A program made the position numbers and the translations under genes. From the NCBI GenBank assembly GCA_934481345.1, contig CAKSPF010000005.1, positions 144,361-208,360 of the forward strand: DNA of 64,000 nt, written 5' to 3'. This document shows, in pieces, positions 8,857 through 19,833 of this stretch. This DNA comes from an uncultured Clostridia bacterium. Its GTDB lineage: Bacteria; Bacillota; Clostridia; UMGS1810. Under the pieces are notes generated by a model. It ran no database searches. It was not told where the DNA came from and saw only the letters and a list, made by a program, of their open reading frames with translations. Every line of letters starts with the position of its first letter. Position 1 is the stretch's first letter.

Positions 8857-11013
8857 TCAATCATAGACGAAGTATTCTGCGCCCCTTGCCTTGATGTCAA
8901 GCGAAAGTATTTTTTTGCCGTTTACGGTTTTGTTCGGAAGTTCGAAGTCGAATACAGCATCATATTTAGGGAAAAATCCCAGTATTCGGTTATCTGCATA
9001 CACCGTGCAGTTAAGCGGTGCATACATAGTGCAACCTGCTTTTTGCGCCAGACTTCGTATATCTGCCGCCGTAAGCGACGGAAACGCACAAAGTACGCTT
9101 TTTCCGCCGTTATGTTCCTTTTCGGCGCACATAGTGTATCCGTTCGGATAGCGGCTTAATATACAGTCTTTTTCATCTGTCAGTATTTCAAAAAGCGGAA
9201 AGTCCTTTTCTATCTTATGAACGGGTCCGAAATTCTGATTTGCAATCGAATACCCGAACTGTTCAGCCTCATAGTCCATCTCAAATTCCCGTATTTCAAA
9301 GCCTGTAAGCTCCTTAGTGCCGTCTGTACCAAAGTGCGGATTAAGTATTCCTGCAGCATAGTTCCACACATAGGTTTTGCCCGGTGCATTGTCTTTCAGA
9401 ATTTTTCTGAGTTTACCGTCAACCGAAAAAGCGTTTGCAAAGACAATCATTTTGTAACGGCTCAGATCCGCGCTGTATAAGTCGCTCAGCCTCAGAGTAT
9501 CAACCGGCGCTCCGCATAGCTTTACCTCCGACTGAAGATTGTACATCAGACCGCCTGTAAGACCGTAGCTTGCCGACATTGATTTTATGGAATTTTCGTC
9601 CACGACAATAAGTATCTCTGCAGCGCTTTTGTGCTTTTTATTTAAAATTTTCTTTTGAGCTGCGCTTAATCCTTTAATCAAGTCCATGATTTCGGGCATA
9701 TCGTACCAACCCTCGCCGAGATCCATCCACCAGAATCCTTGGTCGGAGGCAAGGTTTTTTATACCCTCCCGCAATATGAGCGTGCGCGTCTGAAAAAAGT
9801 TTTCGGCTCTTCCCTCGCGTCTGTCGAGGTGCGTCCAGTTGTCAATTTCGTCAAGCCAGATTTTCTTTTTGTTTATCGAATATGACGGCCCCTGCTCACC
9901 GCCGGGATCACCGGCAAGTGTGCGAAAATACGCTTTCGGCGAAGCAAGGAAGTCTATGTACGGCGAGTTTAAAACATAGTCAATATCGCAGTGCGACATA
10001 TATGCCGACTGAGGCATGTATATGTATCCGTAGAAAATTCCGGCAGCAGCCTCGCCGTCCGTTTTGTCCTTTACCACCTTGCAGAAGCTTTCGCATGCTT
10101 TGACATTTGCACGCGAAGAAAACTCGTTGTAATCACGGCAGATGAGGTTATGCGCGTCATCATAAAAAAGCTCTCTCAAAGAACTTTTTGGCAAATCGCG
10201 CTGTTTCAGCGAGGGAACTTCTATACTGTCAAGGCTGTCAAAGCCCCATTTTTTCAAAAGTTCCTTTTCGCTTCCGTATTTATCTAATCCGAACTTTACG
10301 AACATCTTTGTATTTGTCTTGCCGAAGTCACCGCGGCTGAGTTCGTTCTGATCTCGCCATCCGCCCCACAGACAAGTTTCTCCGCACTGACCGTATGCCA
10401 CATGATAGCCGATAATCTGCTTGGCATACGGGCTTTTTTCAATGTGTTCAATCAGATTTGCAAGTGCCTCGGAAGCGTCCTCAATCCATTTCGGCGAGGA
10501 AAAGCTCTGCAATCCTATTTTATTTCCCAGATTCGGGCGTGTGTCCTTAAATCCGCCGTCACCGCCGTTTACGGCATATCCGTTGGCGCAGTTAAAGCCG
10601 AACCAGTCGTGGTCTGCCGTGCCGACAAGCGAAGCAATTTCCTCAGCTGAAAGATTTTTGTATTTCTCATAAACAAACACATCTTCAGGATGGTTTCTGC
10701 ACCAGTCAACCGGAACATTGAGCTTAACGCGCGGCATATACATAATATTCGGATTATCCTTCAAAAGCGCTTCAAGCGTTTCATCGGTAAGAGAATAGTC
10801 ATATTTCTTATCTCCTACCCAACCCGAATGAAGAATTGTAGTGTGATATTTAATACCGCTGTTTTCAAAATCCTTGTGAAATTTTCTGTATTTGTCATAG
10901 TTTCTTGAAAATATTATCGGGTTTCCGTTTTCGTCCGTTATCGGCGGATCATAGCAAAATCCCAGCCTTGACCAGAAAAACGGGGTGTTTCTGAGATAGT
11001 CTTGTTTTTTCAT
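8857..11013 (-). CDS. Glycoside hydrolase, GH42-like (clan GH-A type barrel)
   Basis: Cytoplasmic sugar hydrolase; no signal peptide. 718 aa from the ATG at 11013, which is preceded by GGTGA and a 6-bp gap; longer TTG or ATG starts lie on or before the ribosome site. Residues 1 to about 440 read as a TIM barrel. GYHVAYGQCGETCLWGGW (Glu about 212) is a candidate acid/base, and KKIWLDEIDNW (Glu about 389) a candidate nucleophile. Residues 460-600 (ILIVVDENS..., YKMIVFANAF) resemble the class I glutamine-amidotransferase-like trimerisation domain of beta-galactosidases, followed by a C-terminal beta domain. This order is that of GH42 and its relatives such as GH164; I cannot decide the family or substrate from sequence alone. 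It is next to a trehalase-like gene in the same orientation. Confidence 0.72.
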   Translation of the reverse strand: MKKQDYLRNTPFFWSRLGFCYDPPITDENGNPIIFSRNYDKYRKFHKDFENSGIKYHTTILHSGWVGDKKYDYSLTDETLEALLKDNPNIMYMPRVKLNVPVDWCRNHPEDVFVYEKYKNLSAEEIASLVGTADHDWFGFNCANGYAVNGGDGGFKDTRPNLGNKIGLQSFSSPKWIEDASEALANLIEHIEKSPYAKQIIGYHVAYGQCGETCLWGGWRDQNELSRGDFGKTNTKMFVKFGLDKYGSEKELLKKWGFDSLDSIEVPSLKQRDLPKSSLRELFYDDAHNLICRDYNEFSSRANVKACESFCKVVKDKTDGEAAAGIFYGYIYMPQSAYMSHCDIDYVLNSPYIDFLASPKAYFRTLAGDPGGEQGPSYSINKKKIWLDEIDNWTHLDRREGRAENFFQTRTLILREGIKNLASDQGFWWMDLGEGWYDMPEIMDLIKGLSAAQKKILNKKHKSAAEILIVVDENSIKSMSASYGLTGGLMYNLQSEVKLCGAPVDTLRLSDLYSADLSRYKMIVFANAFSVDGKLRKILKDNAPGKTYVWNYAAGILNPHFGTDGTKELTGFEIREFEMDYEAEQFGYSIANQNFGPVHKIEKDFPLFEILTDEKDCILSRYPNGYTMCAEKEHNGGKSVLCAFPSLTAADIRSLAQKAGCTMYAPLNCTVYADNRILGFFPKYDAVFDFELPNKTVNGKKILSLDIKARGAEYFVYD

Positions 11014-11083
11014 GTGTTTCACCATTTCCTTTACCGGCAAAACATACTGCCGGGTAATATTTTAATTAAAGCTTTGTCATACA

Positions 11084-11106
11084 GATACTTTAGCACATAA
11101 AGTATC
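11084..11106. promoter_or_regulatory. Perfect palindrome, candidate operator of the GH42-like gene
   Basis: 9-bp arms GATACTTTA and TAAAGTATC around a 5-bp centre, 71-93 bp upstream of the ATG at 11013. A related half site (ATACTTTAGCATAAA) recurs about 110 bp away, at 11198-11212, and both copies are followed by a TACAAGT word. This looks like regulator binding sites. No -35/-10 pair with proper spacing could be assigned. Confidence 0.5.
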
Positions 11107-11283
11107 GACATACAAGTATGAAAAATTGTCAACCCTATACGATATTTAATATCTGCATATATAAGTATAGTTGTTTAAATTCAAGTTTATACAAAAATAC
11201 TTTAGCATAAAAAAATCAGATATACAAGTTCATCACAATAAATTCATATACAACTTTTATAATTATTTTGCATTGCTTACAAA

Positions 11284-11324
11284 AAGCTCCGTACAAACGT
11301 TAAGAAACCGTTTGTACGGAGCTT
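11284..11324 (-). terminator. Terminator of the trehalase-like gene
   Basis: 16-bp perfect stem (AAGCTCCGTACAAACG / CGTTTGTACGGAGCTT) with a 9-nt loop and a following T-run on the minus strand, starting 6 bp after the stop codon. 11107-11283 otherwise holds only AT-rich sequence and the half site noted above; I see no gene in it. Confidence 0.88.
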
Positions 11325-11329
11325 TTGCT

Positions 11330-12544
11330 TTATTTCAAATCTTTCAGAGCAAGATATACACCTGCGCTCCACCCCATCATTGCAGGCATTTCTCCGCTGC
11401 CTTCCTGACATATATTTACATTTCCCTCGGCAACATTGTATTTTTCCCATAGATTTCCGGTTTCTTCAAAGCATTTTTCCACAAGTGAAGTATACTTTGC
11501 CGCAAGCCGTGAAGCGACTTCGCCAAATCCGTAATTTTTAAAACCGATTACTGCTATATATTGCAGACACGCCCAACCGTTCGGATAAGACCATTGATAC
11601 GTTCCGTAAATATCATTTTTCTCACAGGCAGCCAACCCGTAGCTGCATTCAAGTCTTTCAACCCGGTTTGCCATAAGTGCTGCATAATTTTCATCTGCCA
11701 TGTTAACAAACAGCGGATATAACGAAGCAACCGAAAAAACATTGCTTAATTTACCTGTTTTGTAATTATAATCAAGCATTATGCCGTTTTCGTCCGTTAA
11801 GTATCGGTTCATAAGCTCTCTGCGTTTTTCTGCCCTTTTATGCCATTCTTTCTCCTCACCGTCAGAAAGAATGAGCGAAAAGTATTCCATGTTCTTTTCA
11901 AACATATACATTATAGAGTTTAAGTCAACAGGATTATAATTATATCCCTCAACTCCCCATCGGGGGCTCATATCCCATCCGCTTTCCCAGCAGCACATGT
12001 AATGAAGAGCGGCGCAGTCATCGCTTATATCAGGAGTGTAACCTATTCTTTCCGCAAGCATTCCGGCAATAAGATGAGTTATTTTTTCGTCCGTAAGTTT
12101 TCCACTGTAAAAATTCAGACCGTTCGGCGAACGTCTTTCTGTCATCCAGAAGTCATATTCTTTTTTCAGAATCATGTATGCACCCGACAGCCACACAACA
12201 TCTTTGAAATGCTCATACACATCTCTTACCATTTGCGAAAGAAACGGCGGCTGCGAAATTCTGTCCCTTATGTAATAAGTTTTGTTGGCATTCGGCATAA
12301 ATCCGTACTTTTCTATCAAGTACAGCATATTATCGGCATTGCACTTGGCAAGAAGATGTTTTTTGCTTATTTCAAGACCTTTATTCAGAAAATAAGTATC
12401 CCAGTAGAATAACTCTTCAAAATGCCCTGCTGCCGGAATTGCATACGGATACGGCAAGCCTATTGTTTCGCCGCTGTCCTCCTGCAATTCCCTCACGCAG
12501 TCGTCCCAGTGTGAATTTATATATTGTGTAACATTGTTTTGCAT
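11330..12544 (-). CDS. Trehalase-like glycoside hydrolase (GH37-like)
   Basis: Predicted (alpha/alpha)6-barrel hydrolase acting on trehalose or a related alpha-glucoside in the cytosol (no signal peptide). Three regions match the GH37 pattern: AGHFEELFYWDTYF (39-52) for trehalase signature 1, WESGWDMSPRW (186-196, with catalytic-acid candidate Asp191) and QWSYPNGWACLQ (317-328) for signature 2. Glu367 in LWEKYN sits where GH37 has its catalytic base. At 404 aa it is shorter than classic trehalases (about 500-560 aa), so the substrate may differ. It has an AAGGAG ribosome site, its own strong promoter, a structured leader and its own terminator. Confidence 0.8.
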   Translation of the reverse strand: MQNNVTQYINSHWDDCVRELQEDSGETIGLPYPYAIPAAGHFEELFYWDTYFLNKGLEISKKHLLAKCNADNMLYLIEKYGFMPNANKTYYIRDRISQPPFLSQMVRDVYEHFKDVVWLSGAYMILKKEYDFWMTERRSPNGLNFYSGKLTDEKITHLIAGMLAERIGYTPDISDDCAALHYMCCWESGWDMSPRWGVEGYNYNPVDLNSIMYMFEKNMEYFSLILSDGEEKEWHKRAEKRRELMNRYLTDENGIMLDYNYKTGKLSNVFSVASLYPLFVNMADENYAALMANRVERLECSYGLAACEKNDIYGTYQWSYPNGWACLQYIAVIGFKNYGFGEVASRLAAKYTSLVEKCFEETGNLWEKYNVAEGNVNICQEGSGEMPAMMGWSAGVYLALKDLK

Positions 12545-12577
12545 AAGCTTCTCCTTTTTGATACAGATGGTTTGCTT

Positions 12578-12634
12578 CGGAATTCAAAGTAACCGGTAAG
12601 CCGGCTCAAAAGTTCCGCAAAACTTTTAATTCCG
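12578..12634 (-). other. Structured 5' leader of the trehalase-like mRNA
   Basis: Closing arms CGGAATT and AATTCCG at the two ends, extended by AAAGT/ACTTT pairing, enclose an inner hairpin (AAAAGTT / AACTTTT, 6-nt loop) and a GC-rich GCCGGCTTACCGGTT stretch. The predicted transcription start lies only 1-2 nt before the element, so the mRNA would begin with this fold. The family is unknown to me; it could instead be a pair of operator sites. Confidence 0.4.
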
Positions 12635-12642
12635 ATACCTGT

Positions 12643-12671
12643 AATATACACTATAAAGCCGTCTTTGTCAA
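12643..12671 (-). promoter_or_regulatory. Promoter of the trehalase-like gene
   Basis: -35 TTGACA, 17-bp spacer, -10 TATATT. A second overlapping pair (TTGACA, 16 bp, TATAGT) is shifted by 7 bp upstream. Both drive the minus strand. Confidence 0.8.
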
Positions 12672-12834
12672 TGTCAACGCACTTATCGGGGCGAAATACA
12701 GGAAATACCTCGGTTTCAAAGCCGTCATTTTTATTTTATGATATTTCATGTCATCGGCATTTCCCGTTATAATTACTCCGCATAAATTTGTTGTTATGAG
12801 CAAGTGAGTTGTATAAAAACAGCTTTTATATGCC

Positions 12835-12872
12835 AAAACGGTATGCTTTTGCAAAGAAAAACATACCGTTTT
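12835..12872 (-). terminator. Probable terminator after the SH3/stalk protein gene
   Basis: 11-bp perfect stem AAAACGGTATG / CATACCGTTTT with a 16-nt loop, 53 bp past the stop codon at 12925. The distal arm ends in four Ts. Between here and the trehalase promoter (12672-12834) I see no gene or clear signal. Confidence 0.6.
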
Positions 12873-12924
12873 ATAGTTATTCATTATTATTCTTATTTTT
12901 TATAAGCAGTCCTATTTTCGGATA

Positions 12925-15120
12925 TCAGCCCATTATCTCATCCGGATCATCATATGCGGTTCTGGCGGGAATAACCCAAATCATCTGAGTGCTTTCGTCC
13001 CACTCAACGCGGCAATCAAGCGCGTCTGTTATATCGCGAAGCTTGAAATAATTGTTTCCTTCTATATTATAGCAGGTAGCCTTAATCGGCACGCCGTCGA
13101 GCGTTAAAAATGCTGATGATGAAAGTGCAGTCCTTTCGGTGCCGTCACCCGGTGTTAATTCACCGCCGACCGAGGTATAATCATAAAAGCTTAACATGTC
13201 AATAGAATTTGTTGCACCGTCATACTTAATGTCAAAGGTTTTAATGGTTCCGTCAAGGATTTTTGCAATATCTCTGAGCTTAAAGTAGTTGTTGTCATCT
13301 ATGTTATACGCAACCGTGTTATATTTACGGCTGTCCAGGCAAACGGTCTGGGTTTTTGCAACAGAGTTTTTGCTGAATCCGTTTCCGGGATAATATGTAA
13401 ATGTATCCTGCTGGTCATCCTCATGAACCAGATAGCGAATCTCTCCATTATAAAAAATAGTGTAGATTTTTCCCGTTATAATCCACGGGTCTATATCGGC
13501 AGGATCTACTCCGGGAATATCCAGCATATCCGCATCGCGGTCAAAGGAAAATTCCTCAATACCGTATACATTTACCCATTCTCTGTCATGTATTTTATTG
13601 ATATCACCGTTGTTTGAAAGTACCCATTTGCTGTACTCTGTCATCTTATCCATATCAGCGTTGATATATCCGTAACGGTAATTTTTCAGCTTTGTAATTC
13701 CTTCCGCCGAATAGGTCAGTGCGCCCCATTCGCCCCAAGGCGTATCTACAGACAGCACGCCGATAGGTGTACCGAGCGCCGCCGTGTCTGCTGCGGACAG
13801 GGTTTTTGTGAATTCATCGAGATTGCTTGTCGGAATGTAGCATACCTTTGAGTTAAACCAGATTTTTGAATTTATTCCGTCATAGTCTTTCTCGATAACA
13901 TCGATTGCCGCGCCTTTTTTAACCGAACCGGAAACCGAGGAACCGTCAGAAATATCGCAGTCAACGGCCGCTATTGCTTTGTACTGAGTTGTCGGTTTTT
14001 CGGTGTTTGCGCGCTGTGCATTAACATACTTTGCGTCAACATAATAAAGACCTTTTTTATAGTAAATCTTATAATGGCCGTTCTGCGGAGTGGTGTCTAC
14101 AATCTGAACCGACTGGTTGATTTTAATAACGCCCGATTTTACATAATCCGTATTGTCGGGAGTGGTCTTAACCATTAAAAGTCCGGTTGCTTTGCCTACC
14201 GCCTCGATTTTCGGAGCGGTTGATACCTGATTGTTAATATCTAAAATATAACAGTTTTTTCTCGGCAGAAAATATACAGCCGGTTTCCAGCTTGTGAAAG
14301 CAGTACCGTCTTTCTCACCGCACTGTCTGATTGAACCGCGCGATTCGTCAACGCCGCCCTCGCTCCATACGGCAACCCAATTCTCATTATAGGCAACAAC
14401 CTCAAATTCACTCGTTGTTGTAGCATAAAACGCTGTGTTAGCATTTGCTTCAGTTCTGCTCTTTTCAGCAAACGGGGGATCATATCCTATTACTTTGAGC
14501 TCATCAAGTCTTTGGGAATGATAGTTAATCGGCGGATTGCCGGGATAGAACGAAGCTTTTACCGAGCCGATTTTTCCCTCATCGCCTATATGTACAATAG
14601 CCATTCCCACAAGCGGCAATGATGCCGGGCGGTCATGTCTTACCCATTCCGTCGGTACTTTTGCATAAAAATTTCTTTCCTTGCCCTCGGTTGTTTTGCT
14701 TCCGCCGTAGATGTAATCGGAAAGAAATGTCATCTCTATTGCGTGCTGATACTTGTCAGTATCGGAAGACGCCCATTGCTTGTTTAACTCCTTTTCGGCA
14801 GTCGCGCCGGCTTCCAGTATCGGTGTTGTTTCCCGAGCCGTTGTATAAGCAAGGACATATCCGACTCTGCCGTCCGAAAGCTGAATTTTATGGAACTTTC
14901 TGTTATCTTCGCCGATTACATAAGGTTCCAAAACCGTCACTTTGGTTCCTTTGCCGATCTCAGTTACACCTCCTGAGTAAGTGGGGTTTTGTGTAACATT
15001 TACTGTGCCGCCGTATACAACATAGGCGGTATCGCCGGCCTTTAGATCGGCTGCGGCAGACACATTCACAGAAAGCAGAATCAATGTGCAAAGCACTGCC
15101 GCCAAAATTTTCTTCAACAT
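12925..15120 (-). CDS. Secreted protein with SH3-like and stalk (Cu-amine-oxidase-N-like) domains
   Basis: Signal peptide MLKKILAAVLCTLILLSVNVSAAA, so exported. An SH3-like domain follows (about 25-110: DTAYVVYGGTVNVTQNP, then KVTVLEPY and DGRVGYV), a second SH3-like stretch near residues 315-370 and a third near 385-435. The C-terminus has two copies of the stalk repeat: YNIDDNNYFKLRDIAKIL (about 610) and YNIEGNNYFKLRDITDAL (about 690), each closing a small beta unit. Such stalk repeats occur on many clostridial surface proteins. There is no SLH or LPXTG anchor, so attachment would depend on the SH3/stalk parts. No enzyme motif recognised. The ribosome site AGGAGG is perfect; the gene stands alone with its own promoter. 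Confidence 0.8.
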   Translation of the reverse strand: MLKKILAAVLCTLILLSVNVSAAADLKAGDTAYVVYGGTVNVTQNPTYSGGVTEIGKGTKVTVLEPYVIGEDNRKFHKIQLSDGRVGYVLAYTTARETTPILEAGATAEKELNKQWASSDTDKYQHAIEMTFLSDYIYGGSKTTEGKERNFYAKVPTEWVRHDRPASLPLVGMAIVHIGDEGKIGSVKASFYPGNPPINYHSQRLDELKVIGYDPPFAEKSRTEANANTAFYATTTSEFEVVAYNENWVAVWSEGGVDESRGSIRQCGEKDGTAFTSWKPAVYFLPRKNCYILDINNQVSTAPKIEAVGKATGLLMVKTTPDNTDYVKSGVIKINQSVQIVDTTPQNGHYKIYYKKGLYYVDAKYVNAQRANTEKPTTQYKAIAAVDCDISDGSSVSGSVKKGAAIDVIEKDYDGINSKIWFNSKVCYIPTSNLDEFTKTLSAADTAALGTPIGVLSVDTPWGEWGALTYSAEGITKLKNYRYGYINADMDKMTEYSKWVLSNNGDINKIHDREWVNVYGIEEFSFDRDADMLDIPGVDPADIDPWIITGKIYTIFYNGEIRYLVHEDDQQDTFTYYPGNGFSKNSVAKTQTVCLDSRKYNTVAYNIDDNNYFKLRDIAKILDGTIKTFDIKYDGATNSIDMLSFYDYTSVGGELTPGDGTERTALSSSAFLTLDGVPIKATCYNIEGNNYFKLRDITDALDCRVEWDESTQMIWVIPARTAYDDPDEIMG

Positions 15121-15176
15121 AATATTCCTCCTTTATATTTTTTACGTTGATTTATTAAAAATTTCGTATTATAATA

Positions 15177-15205
15177 ATTATATACCATATCAATGCAGTA
15201 TGCAA
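15177..15205 (-). promoter_or_regulatory. Promoter of the SH3/stalk protein gene
   Basis: -35 TTGCAT, 17-bp spacer, -10 TATAAT on the minus strand, about 50 bp before the ribosome site. Confidence 0.75.
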
Positions 15206-15320
15206 GTGGATTTTGAAAAAAATGAAAAACGTAAATAACCAGTTTGCTATCGGCGAAGACGCGAAAGCCGAAACAGCAGCACAGATTACCTTTTGCGGAA
15301 ATTTAGTGCATTTGTGCCTA

Positions 15321-15349
15321 TTGAAAAACAATAATTAATATGATACAAT
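15321..15349 (+). promoter_or_regulatory. Promoter of ychF
   Basis: -35 TTGAAA, 17-bp spacer, -10 TACAAT on the plus strand. It gives a leader of about 220 nt before ychF. The stretch 15206-15320 between the two divergent promoters holds no feature I can name. Confidence 0.65.
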
Positions 15350-15511
15350 AGTAAAGATTTGAAACATTGGTATTATAAAAAACAGTGTAATTTTGGTGTA
15401 GTAAAAAACATTTTGCTATTTGAAGTTATATTTTACAGTGCGATTGTATAAAATTAATTCATGAAATTATCGCATTTCATCATATCTCCATGTAGTTTAA
15501 TGTGAAACGGC

Positions 15512-15537
15512 GCGAAACCGGTATAAACGGTTTTCGC
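15512..15537 (+). other. Hairpin in the ychF leader
   Basis: GCGAAACCG pairs with CGGTTTTCGC (one bulged T) around a 7-nt loop, about 40 nt before the ychF start. There is no T-run after it, so it is not a terminator; its role is unknown. Confidence 0.35.
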
Positions 15538-15578
15538 ATGCACCTGAACATAAGTAAAACAAGGAGATGTAAGGAAAA

Positions 15579-16676
15579 ATGAAATTAGGTATAGTTGGTT
15601 TGCCCAATGTAGGCAAGAGTACGCTTTTTAATGCTATTACACAGGCAGGAGCAGAATCGGCGAATTATCCGTTCTGCACTATCGAACCGAATGTAGGTAT
15701 AGTGGCAGTACCGGACGAAAGACTTGACAGCCTGGCAAAGATGTACAATCCGCAGAAGATAACTCCTGCAACGGTTGAATTTGTTGACATTGCAGGGCTT
15801 GTAAAAGGCGCAAGCAAGGGCGAAGGTCTCGGAAACAAGTTTTTGTCGCACATTCGCGAGGTTGATGCAATTGTTCATGTAGTACGCTGCTTCGAGGATC
15901 CGAACATTGTTCATGTTGACGGCAAAATCGGTCCCGCAAGAGATATAGAAACTATCAATATGGAACTTATATTTGCCGATATGGAAATGGTCGAAAAGCG
16001 CATAGACAAGACCAAAAAGCTGATGAAGGGCGGCGACAAAAAATATCTTGCCGAGCTTAATATGCTGCAAAAAATTTATGAAACGCTTGAAAACGGCAAA
16101 CCGGCAAGAAGTCTCGAATACAGCAAAGAAGAAAAAGAGATTTTAAAGGAAATATCTTTGCTTACCTTAAAGCCAGTAATATATGCCGCAAATGTAGCCG
16201 AAGACGATTTTATAAACGGAATTGACGATAACAAGTTTGTAGCAGAGCTTTCCGCGATAGCCGAGGCGGAAAATGCCGAGGTACTTCCTATATGTGCAAA
16301 AATCGAAGAAGAAATTGCAGAGCTTGACGAAAGCGAAAAAGGACCTTTCCTTGAAGAACTCGGAATTAAAGAATCCGGTCTGAACAGACTTATCAAAAAG
16401 AGTTATCACCTGCTCGGCCTTATAAGCTATCTCACAGCCGGCGAACCGGAAGTAAGAGCATGGACAATAACAAAAGGCACAAAGGCACCGCAGGCTGCCG
16501 GCAAAATACACACGGATTTTGAAAGAGGTTTTATAAGAGCCGAGGTTGTATCGTTTGACGATTTGATGGCTTGCGGTACATATGCCGCCGCGCGCGAAAA
16601 AGGTCTTGTCCGCCTTGAGGGCAAGGAATACGTTATGAATGACGGCGATATTGTTTTGTTCCGTTTTAACGTTTAA
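15579..16676 (+). CDS. ychF: Redox-regulated ATPase YchF
   Basis: Obg-class P-loop protein that hydrolyses ATP rather than GTP and associates with ribosomes. P-loop GLPNVGKST (residues 7-15), G3 region DIAGLVKGASKGEGLGNKFL, and the C-terminal TGS-like domain ending YVMNDGDIVLFRFNV. 365 aa matches the family. The ribosome site AAGGAG lies 12 bp upstream. It is monocistronic, between its own promoter and the groESL promoter. Confidence 0.97.
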   Translation: MKLGIVGLPNVGKSTLFNAITQAGAESANYPFCTIEPNVGIVAVPDERLDSLAKMYNPQKITPATVEFVDIAGLVKGASKGEGLGNKFLSHIREVDAIVHVVRCFEDPNIVHVDGKIGPARDIETINMELIFADMEMVEKRIDKTKKLMKGGDKKYLAELNMLQKIYETLENGKPARSLEYSKEEKEILKEISLLTLKPVIYAANVAEDDFINGIDDNKFVAELSAIAEAENAEVLPICAKIEEEIAELDESEKGPFLEELGIKESGLNRLIKKSYHLLGLISYLTAGEPEVRAWTITKGTKAPQAAGKIHTDFERGFIRAEVVSFDDLMACGTYAAAREKGLVRLEGKEYVMNDGDIVLFRFNV

Positions 16677-16806
16677 GACAGATTAACAAACAACGTTTCT
16701 TATTGCTAATTTTGCAAACAAAATCATCTTATTGTAAAACACGTTGATTTTGCAAGATACTCAAAGAATATCGTTGATAATTTATTGTAATCGCATTTAA
16801 TCAAAT

Positions 16807-16835
16807 TTGCATTTAATGTATCAAATGGTTAATAT
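16807..16835 (+). promoter_or_regulatory. groESL promoter
   Basis: -35 TTGCAT, 17-bp spacer, -10 TAATAT, placed just before the CIRCE operator so that the predicted start (about 16842) lies next to it. 16677-16806 holds AT-rich sequence without a convincing terminator for ychF. Confidence 0.75.
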
Positions 16836-16847
16836 AGGGTTTAGTGG

Positions 16848-16874
16848 TTAGCACTCAAACATAACGAGTGCTAA
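16848..16874. promoter_or_regulatory. CIRCE operator (HrcA binding site)
   Basis: Exact canonical CIRCE: TTAGCACTC, 9-bp spacer, GAGTGCTAA. HrcA binds this inverted repeat and represses chaperone genes until heat shock; its place downstream of the groESL promoter fits repression of this operon. Confidence 0.97.
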
Positions 16875-16904
16875 CAAAGAAAATTAACATATAAATTCCG
16901 TTAA

Positions 16905-17213
<309 letters not shown>

Positions 17214-17233
17214 TCTACCAACAGGAGGTTTAA

Positions 17234-18883
<1,650 letters not shown>

Positions 18884-18922
18884 TAAATAAATTCGGTATA
18901 ACCGAGCCTTACGGCAGATATT

Positions 18923-18957
18923 TGGCTGAACAAACTGATTTTGTTCAGCCATTTGTT
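18923..18957 (+). terminator. groESL terminator
   Basis: 12-bp stem TGGCTGAACAAA / TTTGTTCAGCCA with a short loop, followed by a T-rich stretch. It lies 37 bp after the groEL stop. Confidence 0.8.
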
Positions 18958-18991
18958 GTACCGCATATTATATGACAAGGAGGCAAACCGA

Positions 18992-19807
18992 TTGAGCGAA
19001 AAAACAATTGAAGCGCTGTTTGAATTTCTGAAAATTACCGGACTTAAAATAATTGCGGTAATCCTTCTGCTTACCATAGGCTTTAAGCTCATAAAGCTCT
19101 TAGTCAGAGGCTTAAAAAACGGCAAAGGATTCTGTCACCTTGATGAAGGTGTGCAGTCCTTTACACTCGGATTTGTAAGTATCGGGCTAAAAATAATCGT
19201 CATAATAACCGCCGCAGGAATACTCGGTCTGCCGATGACATCGTTTATTACCGTTCTCGGTTCGGCAGGCATAGCTATAGGTCTTGCTTTGCAGGGAAGC
19301 CTTTCAAATATTGCCGGCGGAATAATAATACTGGCATTCAAGCCTTTTAAAACAGGTGATTTTATAAGCGTATCGGACATCATGGGAACCGTAAAGGAAA
19401 TCGGGATTTTTTACACAAAACTCAGAACACCGGACAATAAAACGGTCGTAATGCCGAACGGTACAATATCGGCACAGACGCTGACAAACATTTCCGAAAA
19501 CAACATCCGCCGTATTGATATGACTTTTACCGCAGGATATGAGTGCGACACAAAAAAGGTAAAAAGCGTATTGCTCGAAACTGCGAAAAAACATCCGCTT
19601 GTGTTAAATGAACCCGAACCGTTTGCCGGAGTATCTTCTCACGGCGAGAATGCCGTTGAATATGTGTTGTGGGCATGGTGCAAATGCGAAGACTATCTTA
19701 CGGCTCTTTATGACCTTGAAGAATCGGTTAAAGAAGAATTTGACAAAAACGGAATCAGCATCCCCTACCCTCAGCTTGACGTAAACGTAAAAAACATCAA
19801 TTCATGA
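18992..19807 (+). CDS. mscS: MscS-family small-conductance mechanosensitive channel
   Basis: Inner-membrane channel that releases osmolytes on hypo-osmotic shock. The start is a TTG at 18992, eight bases after a perfect AAGGAGG; a longer frame would start inside the groEL terminator. Transmembrane segments lie at about 12-35 and 55-80, and the pore helix is glycine/alanine-rich (VLGSAGIAIGLALQGSLSNIAGG). The cytoplasmic beta domain follows (FKTGDFISVSDIMGTVKEIG, PNGTISAQTLTN). 271 aa is typical. It overlaps the possible longest form of the next gene by 4 bp. Confidence 0.93.
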   Translation: MSEKTIEALFEFLKITGLKIIAVILLLTIGFKLIKLLVRGLKNGKGFCHLDEGVQSFTLGFVSIGLKIIVIITAAGILGLPMTSFITVLGSAGIAIGLALQGSLSNIAGGIIILAFKPFKTGDFISVSDIMGTVKEIGIFYTKLRTPDNKTVVMPNGTISAQTLTNISENNIRRIDMTFTAGYECDTKKVKSVLLETAKKHPLVLNEPEPFAGVSSHGENAVEYVLWAWCKCEDYLTALYDLEESVKEEFDKNGISIPYPQLDVNVKNINS

Positions 19808-19833
19808 AAAATTATGCGACCGGAGGTGCCGCG

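Noticed and set aside
12651..12884. 77-codon minus-strand frame between the trehalase-like and stalk genes
   Set aside because: It covers the trehalase promoter and a terminator hairpin, has no ribosome site and an unlikely composition; treated as chance.
18941..18991. Longer N-terminus for the MscS channel
   Set aside because: It would begin inside the groEL terminator, and the perfect AAGGAGG points to the TTG at 18992.
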